Of a stretch of DNA of 64,000 bases, positions 58,434 through 64,000 are shown one piece after another (position 1 is the stretch's first letter; every line of letters starts with the position of its first letter). The position numbers were made by a program, and so were the translations under genes. The DNA is from Actinokineospora iranica. Lineage in GTDB: Bacteria; Actinomycetota; Actinomycetes; Mycobacteriales; Pseudonocardiaceae. The notes beneath the pieces were generated by a model. That model saw only the letters and a program-made list of their open reading frames with translations. It had not been told where the DNA came from and made no database searches. The stretch spans positions 48,327-112,326 of the forward strand of contig NZ_FMZZ01000018.1 in assembly GCF_900101685.1 (NCBI RefSeq), in the 5' to 3' direction.

Positions 58434-58859
58434 ATGCGAAACGATCACGTCACGCTGCGGTCGACCGCGGTGTTCGACCTCTTGGCGCCGAGGACCCCAG
58501 CGGTCCCGGTGAAGGTCGAACTGCGGTACGACACGCGTGATCCGTACGCGGTGGTTGCGGCGTTCCGCACCGGCCGCGCAGGCTGGGTCGAGTGGGTGTT
58601 CGCCCGCGACCTCCTCGCCGACGGCCTCATCGCAGAAGCGGGCGACGGCGACGTCCGGATCCGCCCCGCGGTGGACGACCCGGAGGTCGTCGTGATCGAA
58701 CTCAGCTCGCCGTCGGGCCACGCCGTGTTCGAGGCGTCGGCCCAGGAACTCGCCGACTTCCTCGACCGCACCTACGACGTCGTCGTCCCTGGTAACGAGC
58801 ACCTGTGGGTCGACGTCGACGAGGCGCTCACGCACCTGATCTCCACCGACCTCACCTGA
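58434..58859 (+). CDS. SsgA/SsgB-family sporulation and cell-division protein
   Basis: A 141-residue SALP-family protein: VPVKVELRYDTRDPYAVVAA, WVFARDLLADGL, GDVRIRP and the C-terminal AQELADFLDRTYDVVVPGNE. These proteins occur only in morphologically complex actinomycetes, where they position FtsZ, the septum or peptidoglycan synthesis during sporulation. The length (usually 135-145) is normal. The presence of this gene in the core between two tRNA loci supports a filamentous, differentiating host. Confidence 0.95.
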   Translation: MRNDHVTLRSTAVFDLLAPRTPAVPVKVELRYDTRDPYAVVAAFRTGRAGWVEWVFARDLLADGLIAEAGDGDVRIRPAVDDPEVVVIELSSPSGHAVFEASAQELADFLDRTYDVVVPGNEHLWVDVDEALTHLISTDLT

Positions 58860-58970
58860 TCACCACCCCCCGATTTGGAGCGGCGAACCGGCGTCCGATA
58901 GAGTTCTGCTCGCACCACGGAGGAAGGGCCGGACGGGAAACCGCCCCGCAAGCCCCCAAACCGGTGGCTT

Positions 58971-59043
58971 GCGGACGTAGCGCAGCTGGTAGCGCATCAC
59001 CTTGCCAAGGTGAGGGTCGCGGGTTCGAATCCCGTCGTCCGCT
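58971..59043 (+). tRNA. tRNA-Gly (anticodon GCC)
   Basis: Complete cloverleaf: acceptor GCGGACG/CGTCCGC, anticodon stem TCACC/GGTGA with loop TTGCCAA, TpsiC arm GCGGGTTCGAATCCCGT. The anticodon is GCC. It is the first of three tRNAs in a row. Confidence 0.95.
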
Positions 59044-59097
59044 CGGAAGCGGTTCGGCCTCTGCGCCGGCCCCCCGGGGGCCAACCCTTCGGGATCC

Positions 59098-59169
59098 GGC
59101 GGAGTGGCCGAGTGGCTTAGGCAAGGGCCTGCAAAGCCCTGTACGCGGGTTCGATTCCCGCCTCCGCCT
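59098..59169 (+). tRNA. tRNA-Cys (anticodon GCA)
   Basis: Complete cloverleaf: acceptor GGCGGAG/CTCCGCC, anticodon stem AGGGC/GCCCT with loop CTGCAAA, TpsiC GCGGGTTCGATTCCCGC. The anticodon is GCA. It ends one base before tRNA-Val. Confidence 0.95.
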
Positions 59170-59170
59170 C

Positions 59171-59242
<72 letters not shown>

Positions 59243-59267
59243 CCAGTTATATAGGCTGGTCAGACGA

Positions 59268-59297
59268 CCCGTCGGTGATCTTCACCGGCGGGTTTTT
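59268..59297 (+). terminator. rho-independent terminator after the tRNA cluster
   Basis: CCCGTCGGTGA pairs with TCACCGGCGGG (one G-T pair) around a TCT loop and is followed by TTTTT. This is a textbook intrinsic terminator. Confidence 0.9.
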
Positions 59298-59344
59298 CTG
59301 TTGGACCATGATCAGGCGGCGGTGAAATGGCGATGGGGTCTGGT

Positions 59345-60640
59345 TCACCCACTGGGTGAGTGGCCGGCCACCTCGATGTGGGGGAACCAGGTCCGTAGGC
59401 GCTCTTGTTCCGCAGCGGTCAACCCGTGCAGGGCGTCCTGCCAGCGGCGTTCGAGCACGGTGGTGATCTTCGTGCGCATCTCCGGGGTGACGTGATCGTA
59501 GACACGGGCGATGCCTTTCATCTTCTGGCCCAGTCGCGCTCGGCGGGCGACTTCGGGGATGCCGTCCTCGGCGAGCCAGGTGGAGTGGGTGTGACGCCCC
59601 TCATGGAAGGTGAACCAGGGCAGGATCGCCGGTCGGTGGTTTTCCGCCCAGGGGCGTTCGGGGGCGACTCCATCCCAGGCCGGGCGCCAGAAGCGCTGTC
59701 GGAAGTTCGAGCGTCGCCACGGTTTGCCCTCGGGTGTGGTGAACACGAACACATCGGAGTGGCTGTCGAGCAGCATTTCGTAGAACGTCGCGAGAGTCGG
59801 CGGCAGGTCGACCATCCGGGTGCCCGCCGGGGTCTTCGTCCGCCCGCGCTGCCGCCCCCGGGCCCGGCCTGCCCGTTCCGCGGTCGGGGATTCTTGGGCC
59901 TGCACGTGGTCGATGCTTCTGCCCGCTTTGAGGAGCGCGCCGTTGACCTCCTGCAGCGGTGCGCGGATGCCGATCGCCCGCCGATCGCGGTCGTACTCGT
60001 GTCGTTGTTGTCCGGCCAACTCGCTCCAGCGGGCGCCGGTGAACAGGTCCGCCAAGCAGAGCACGAACCCGCCCAGGCCCAGTGACTCGTGCAGGCGCAT
60101 CGCCGCGCGCAACCCCTGCACCGGAGTCGCGATGAGGTGCTCGACCTCATACGCGCCGCCGGTCACCCGGATGCCGTAACACGGGTTGGCCGGGATCATG
60201 CGGGCCCGCACCACGGCGTTCATGATCGTGGAGAACGTGGCGAACACCGACGCCACCGTCGAGTCGGCCAGGTCCTCGTGCAGTTCCGAGACCCACTTCT
60301 CGATCTCGACATAGCTGTTGAAGATCCCGATCACCGGCCAGTCCCGCCACTGCGGCAGCAGGTGAGTGTCCAGATGCGAGCGGTACTTCACCGTTGTCCC
60401 GGGGGAGTGCCGTGGTGTGACCGCGGACATCCACTCCTCGGCGAAGTCACCGAAGGGTGTCTCGGCGTCGCGTGGGTCGATCCACATGTTCCGGCGGATC
60501 AGGGCCTCCTGTTCGTTGCCCCAGTTCTCGGCTGCTGTCTCCGAGGAGAACCCGGAGCGGCTTCCATAGGTCCCGTCAGGTCGTTTGAACCTGGCCCGCC
60601 ATGGGTCCTCGCCGTCGTGGTCTTTCTGCGCGTAGGCCAT
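59345..60640 (-). CDS. int: tyrosine integrase of an actinobacterial integrative element
   Basis: A 431-residue integrase: N-terminal AP2-like arm-binding region (WRARFKRPDGTYGSRSGFSS), SAM-like core-binding domain (about 65-170), and a catalytic domain with Arg I (TGARWSELAG), the HxxR box (FHEGRHTHSTWL) and nucleophile Tyr (IARVYDHVTP). All catalytic residues seem present. The stop lies about 100 bp from the 3' end of tRNA-Val(GAC), so that tRNA is its likely attB. ATG 60640 follows GGACGGAAG. The gene is preceded by its excisionase gene, as in pSAM2-type elements. Confidence 0.93.
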   Translation of the reverse strand: MAYAQKDHDGEDPWRARFKRPDGTYGSRSGFSSETAAENWGNEQEALIRRNMWIDPRDAETPFGDFAEEWMSAVTPRHSPGTTVKYRSHLDTHLLPQWRDWPVIGIFNSYVEIEKWVSELHEDLADSTVASVFATFSTIMNAVVRARMIPANPCYGIRVTGGAYEVEHLIATPVQGLRAAMRLHESLGLGGFVLCLADLFTGARWSELAGQQRHEYDRDRRAIGIRAPLQEVNGALLKAGRSIDHVQAQESPTAERAGRARGRQRGRTKTPAGTRMVDLPPTLATFYEMLLDSHSDVFVFTTPEGKPWRRSNFRQRFWRPAWDGVAPERPWAENHRPAILPWFTFHEGRHTHSTWLAEDGIPEVARRARLGQKMKGIARVYDHVTPEMRTKITTVLERRWQDALHGLTAAEQERLRTWFPHIEVAGHSPSG

Positions 60641-60692
60641 CTTCCGTCCTTTCTATCTGCTGTCTTGTGGATTGGGTCCCGGTGTCGCGCGG

Positions 60693-61019
60693 TCACGCCA
60701 CCAGGCGTGGACGTGATCGCCGTGTGGGTGGCTCGTGTCGGGACAGGCGCAGGATTTCTCTGACGTCGTCCCGGGTGAACCGGTAGTGCTTGCCGAAGCG
60801 GTGATGTGGAATCACTCCCGCTCCCGCCTGGTCCTTCAACGTCCTGGCCGACAACTGGAACAACTCCGCCAACTGCTCAGCGGTCAGCAACGCGTCGGGA
60901 TCGGCAGGCAGCAGGCGGGAGATCTCCCGAAGAATCGAGCTGATCATCACCGCGTGGTCGAGCAAGGCCGCGAGAACGGTCCCGTCGGCGGCGGGCTGGC
61001 CGGGCGTTCGGTCGGTCAT
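60693..61019 (-). CDS. xis: excisionase-like MerR-type HTH protein
   Basis: A 108-residue protein with a winged-HTH (HTH_17) domain at residues about 45-100: LLTAEQLAELFQLSARTLKD, then GVIPHHRFGKHYRFTRDDVREIL. This is the excisionase type found directly upstream of integrase genes in actinobacterial integrative elements. The Ala/Pro-rich first 40 residues are longer than usual. ATG 61019 follows GGGAGGTGA with 8-nt spacing. The gap to the integrase start is 52 bp, so the two genes probably share a transcript. Confidence 0.85.
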   Translation of the reverse strand: MTDRTPGQPAADGTVLAALLDHAVMISSILREISRLLPADPDALLTAEQLAELFQLSARTLKDQAGAGVIPHHRFGKHYRFTRDDVREILRLSRHEPPTRRSRPRLVA

Positions 61020-61228
61020 CGCGTCGTCACCTCCCTTGACTCGGTCAGACGCCCGCTCGCGCGGCGGTCGTCTCGGCACCGGCTCTCGTGCCGTTTGACA
61101 CCGGGCGCGGATCGGCGAACTCCGGAACATCACGCCGTCCGCATCCGGTTCTTGTTTCAGGACTTGGGTTCGCGCGCCGTCCGGATCGATCCGCACCGCT
61201 GTATCCACGCTCGGAGGACCCCAGACGG

Positions 61229-62650
61229 TCAAGCCCGACGGACCGAAGCCTCGCCGTCACACGACACCGCGCCTGACACCCCGACCCGCTTGTTTCCCCA
61301 TCCCCACCAGGTTCGGCGGCCACACACCCAGCGGGGCGGGCGACAGGGCACACCCCCGCGGTTGCCACAGCGGCGACACAGGCAAGCCCGGACCGCGATC
61401 CCCCGAGTTTCATGCTGCACGCTCCGTTGTCGTGTCGTGGCGGGGGTGACGATGAGTGGGGACTGGCCGCGGGTGGACAGGGGCGTGGCAGCCTTGGCCC
61501 GCTGTCGGGGGTCGTTGGCGCGCCAGTGGGCCAGGTGGCAGTAGTCGGCGGAGGCATCGGCGCTGATGCCGGTGCGGCCGTGCATGACGGCGACCAGGGC
61601 GGTGGTTCCGGTGCCCCCGAAGGGATCGAGCACGACCCCAGGGGTGGGCGCGGTGGTGTCCGGGCGGCGGCAGCCGTGGCCGTGATGTGTCGGACCGTGT
61701 CGTACCGCCAGTTTCCGACACCGGTCGTCTCGCCTTGGATGCCGCCTCGTTTCCACCCGCCGGAGGCAGGCTGGTTGTCGACGGTTCGCCGGGTCTCCAC
61801 GACCGGGTGACGGCCTTGGCCGCAGGCAGTGCAGACCTCGCGGGGTGACCAGCCGAGGATCACTCGGCGGGGCCATTCCATGGGAAAGGCTGCGTAGTGG
61901 TCCAGGCCGAGTTCAGGGGGAACTCGCAGTGGTTGAGTGGGGATCTTCCACACCGAGCCGGGCAACTTTCCCACCGGGTGCGCGAACTGCGCGGGGTTCA
62001 GGGGCTGCGGTGCGCCCGGGGAAAAGCCGTCGCCCGCCTTGTACGCGCGCCTGGATCTGGCCGGTGGCGAGGGCGCGTGCGGTTGGCGGATCTCGTCGAC
62101 GGCGGAGTAGTAGCGCGGTGAGACGGTGAAGTGGAACCACGTCTCGTGGCTGCGTCGCACCCGGTCGGTCACCGACTCGGGCAACCCGTTCGGCTTGGAC
62201 CACACCACTTCCGCGCGGAGAATGAGCCCGAGTTCGTCGGTGCACCGGATCGCGTAGCGCCAGGGGATGCCCAGGAGCGACTTGGGGCGTCCGGCTTTGG
62301 TGGTGTCGCGGTAGCCGGTGCGGGTATACGCGGTCTTGCTGCCGCTGGCGCCGGTCGGCCCCGGCGCGCTGGTCGCGTACTTGTCGCCCAGGTTGACCCA
62401 GATCGATCCCGTCGGCTTGAGCACCCGTACGCACTCCCGTGTGACCTCCAGCAGCGCGTCGAGATACTCGCCCACGGTCGACTCGGCTCCGATCTGCGCT
62501 TCGTACGGCCGACCACCATCTGTACAGGACCTGAGCCCGTAGTACGGCGGGCTCGTGACAACGAGATCGACGCTGTTGTCGGCCAGGGGCAGGGATCGGG
62601 CGTCCGCGTAGAAGCACCGGCATCGGCCCGCGATGAATCTCGGGGCTCAT
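61229..62650 (-). pseudogene. DNA methyltransferase (N4/N6 type), frameshifted
   Basis: Pieces of one amino-methyltransferase are spread over frames. LPLADNSVDLVVTSPPYYGL (catalytic TSPPY, motif IV) and the run GSIWVNLGDKYAT to VGNWRYDTVRHIT share one frame. LDPFGGTGTTALVAVMHGRT (motif I, SAM binding) lies in the next frame, after a shift near 61690. At the 5' end, ATG 62650 is out of frame with motif IV, and the motif IV frame has a TGA just upstream and no start codon. With at least two lesions the gene looks inactive. Such solitary methylases are common integrative-element cargo. Confidence 0.72.
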
Positions 62651-62990
62651 GCCGCACGTTCCTCTGAGGCGGTGGCCGGTTCGCCGGAGCGGCAGGACCA
62701 GGGTGAGCAGCCGTCGGAGCCGCCGTCCTCGTTGGTCACTGTCGGGGAGGTGATCAATCGGAGATGTCGTGTGGTTTTGGTGGGTGTGTCGAGGTCGGCT
62801 TGGTCGAGTGGGACACAGGAGCGGTGCAGGAAGTATTGCCCGCGTAGGGGTTGGCCCTGGGCGGTGGCGTGCGGGTGGCCGTGGCGGATGGCTTTGTCAA
62901 AGGCGACCGCGTCGGCCCAGCCGTCGGGGTCGTTGTCGCGCAGCCATTTCCAGCCCACGCGGCCGTGGAAAGGGCAAGTTATTGCGAATA
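62647..62990 (-). pseudogene. C-terminal fragment of a PAPS-reductase-like protein of integrative elements
   Basis: The frame ending at 62647 reads CPFHGRVGWKWLRDNDPDGW, AVAFDKAIRHGHPHA, LRGQYFLHRSCVPLDQADL and DGCSPWSCRSG. This is the characteristic C-terminus, with paired Cys and HRS motifs, of PAPS-reductase-like proteins encoded in actinobacterial integrative elements. The N-terminal adenylate-binding half is missing; beyond about 62990 the sequence belongs to the divergent nucleotidyltransferase gene. Its stop overlaps the methylase ATG. Confidence 0.6.
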
Positions 62991-63012
62991 TTCGGTAACG
63001 ACTGACGGCGTC

Positions 63013-63703
63013 GTGGAGGAAGCTGTGTGGATGGATGCTGTCCGCACTGCCCGCGATTTCGTCGTTGATCGGTTTCCCGACGCGCTGGCCGCTGTCCTGG
63101 GGTGGCAGCGCGTGCACCGAGCGTCGAACCCCGTTGTCGGATCTCGACGTCGTGGTATTCGTCAGCGGGCCGCCCGCCCCGTTTCGCGAAACGACCGAAC
63201 ACGATGGATGGGTGGTCGAACTGTTCTGCCGCACCGTCGAGTCGTATGCGGCCTTCGTCGAGCGTGAGACCGAGGCCCGCCGCTCCCCGTTGCTGCACAT
63301 GTGCGGTGAGGGCGTGCTGCTGCTCGACCGGGACGGCCTTGGACGACGAACCCAGGAGGAAGCGTCTGCACGGCTGCAGGCAGGGCCACCTCCGCTGTCC
63401 ACGAACGAGTTGGAGGACCGCCGCTACCTGATCACTGACCTGCTCGACGACCTTGTCGGATCGTCCGACCACGAGGAGTCGATCTTCATCGCCAATCGGT
63501 TGCTGACCGCGGTTGGCGAACTGATCCTCGCCATGCAGCGATGCTGGCAATCGCACGGCAAGTGGCTGTTGCGTCGCCTCCGCGACGCCGATCGCCAGAC
63601 CTGTGAAGACCTCATTCTCGGCTACCGACAACTGGTCGGCGAGGGCGATGCGAAGGTGTTGCATCAGGTCGCCTGGGCAGCCTCAGACGGTCGTAGCATG
63701 TGA
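63013..63703 (+). pseudogene. nucleotidyltransferase-domain protein with a one-base frameshift
   Basis: The start frame (GTG 63013 or ATG 63031) encodes MDAVRTARDFVVDRFPDALA, leading into the nucleotidyltransferase loop. After the T at 63103 the frame shifts, and family sequence continues as GGSACTERRTPLSDLDVVVF (GS motif and DxD metal site). Removing that T would join the halves into a protein of about 220 residues. The remainder includes FCRTVESYAAFVERETEARR and a helical C-terminus. It could be a MNT-like antitoxin or an aminoglycoside-nucleotidyltransferase-like enzyme; a sequencing error is not excluded. Confidence 0.6.
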
Positions 63704-63735
63704 TCTTGGTGTTCGGTGGGGAAGGATTCCCTGTC

Positions 63736-64000
63736 GTGCGCAGGATGTTGACGTTGGCTGATCGGGAGGAGATCTCCCGTGGTCTGGCGGAGTCGTTGGA
63801 GTACAAGGAGATCGCTGTCCTGATCGGGCGTGATCCCTCGATCGTCTCGCGTGAGGTTGCCCGTCATGGGGGGCGGCGGGGGTATCGGGCGGTGGTGGCC
63901 GAGCGGGTCGCGGCGGCGGCGCGGTCGCGGCCGAGGGTGATGGCGGTGGACCGGTCGCCGGGTTTGCGGTCGCTCGTGCTGGGGTTGTTGCGTTTGGGGT
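63736..64000 (+). CDS. IS30-family transposase, 5' part (truncated by window end)
   Basis: The first 88 codons of an IS30-type transposase: MLTLADREEISRGLAESLEY, then IAVLIGRDPSIVSREVARHG (the HTH_38 DNA-binding helix-turn-helix) and YRAVVAERVAAAARSRPRV. The DDE catalytic domain lies beyond the edge. The start is GTG 63736, or ATG 63745. It indicates a further insertion in the element next to tRNA-Val(GAC). Confidence 0.85.
   Translation, partial: MRRMLTLADREEISRGLAESLEYKEIAVLIGRDPSIVSREVARHGGRRGYRAVVAERVAAAARSRPRVMAVDRSPGLRSLVLGLLRLG

Overview
The window looks like chromosome of a GC-rich, filamentous actinomycete, most plausibly from the Pseudonocardiaceae (Actinokineospora/Saccharothrix/Lentzea type). 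The signs are pervasive GTG starts, an SsgA-like sporulation protein, a SARP regulator, a type I modular polyketide synthase, leaderless promoters (TAnnnT about 7 nt before the start codon), and pSAM2-like integrase/excisionase modules beside tRNA genes. The taxonomic call is inference; no rRNA or marker gene is present.

Layout. 1-5.3 kb: the start of a truncated GGDEF protein; a coupled trio of tandem-HTH regulator, ImmA/IrrE-type metallopeptidase and membrane protein; an isoprenylcysteine-methyltransferase-like membrane protein; and a secreted TNT-domain (NAD+-glycohydrolase-type) protein followed by a small membrane protein. 5.4-12.8 kb (minus): a tightly coupled five-gene operon (FN3 surface protein, MoxR ATPase, DUF58, transglutaminase-like membrane protein, kinase-like protein) in which both the transglutaminase and the kinase lack key catalytic residues. 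12.9-18.7 kb: a regulatory island of histidine kinase and response regulator, a divergent SARP, a LuxR-type regulator, an orphan response regulator and a second pseudokinase. An exact 20-bp sequence recurs at 14.83 and 18.83 kb. 18.9-29.3 kb: an EccE-like protein, a gene graveyard (trpB2 start fused to a frameshifted methyltransferase end), AraC and VOC proteins, a DrrC-type UvrA-like ABC ATPase, a methyltransferase, a DJ-1/PfpI protein, an imine-reductase-type dehydrogenase and a GlxA-type regulator.

29.5-44.8 kb is the biosynthetic core: one 4475-residue type I PKS (KSQ-AT-ACP loading module, then two KS-AT-DH-KR-ACP modules and a C-terminal docking tail, with no thioesterase or reductase) divergent from a class III aminotransferase that carries an unusual insertion. 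All three AT domains read as malonyl-specific. The predicted chain is a hexa-2,4-dienoyl thioester that must be handed on in trans. The aminotransferase, and perhaps the imine-reductase-like enzyme 1.3 kb beyond the PKS, suggest a nitrogen-containing product; the UvrA-like protein could serve self-resistance.

44.9-51.9 kb: a histidine-kinase pseudogene, a membrane protein, a small secreted protein, an FHA protein, a secreted alginate lyase (PL7), an authentic Ser/Thr kinase with a cysteine-containing ectodomain, and a hypothetical protein. 52.2-57.5 kb: remnants of tandem integrative elements at tRNA-Val(CAC), marked by an exact 41-bp copy of the tRNA 3' part, an integrase remnant, a deleted IS256-family element and a second, twice-frameshifted integrase. 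57.6-59.3 kb: core genes (PGPGW membrane protein, SsgA-like protein) and a tRNA-Gly/Cys/Val(GAC) cluster. 59.3-64 kb: another integrative element at tRNA-Val(GAC), with intact integrase and excisionase but decayed cargo (DNA methyltransferase, PAPS-reductase-like fragment, frameshifted nucleotidyltransferase), ending in an IS30-family transposase cut by the window edge.
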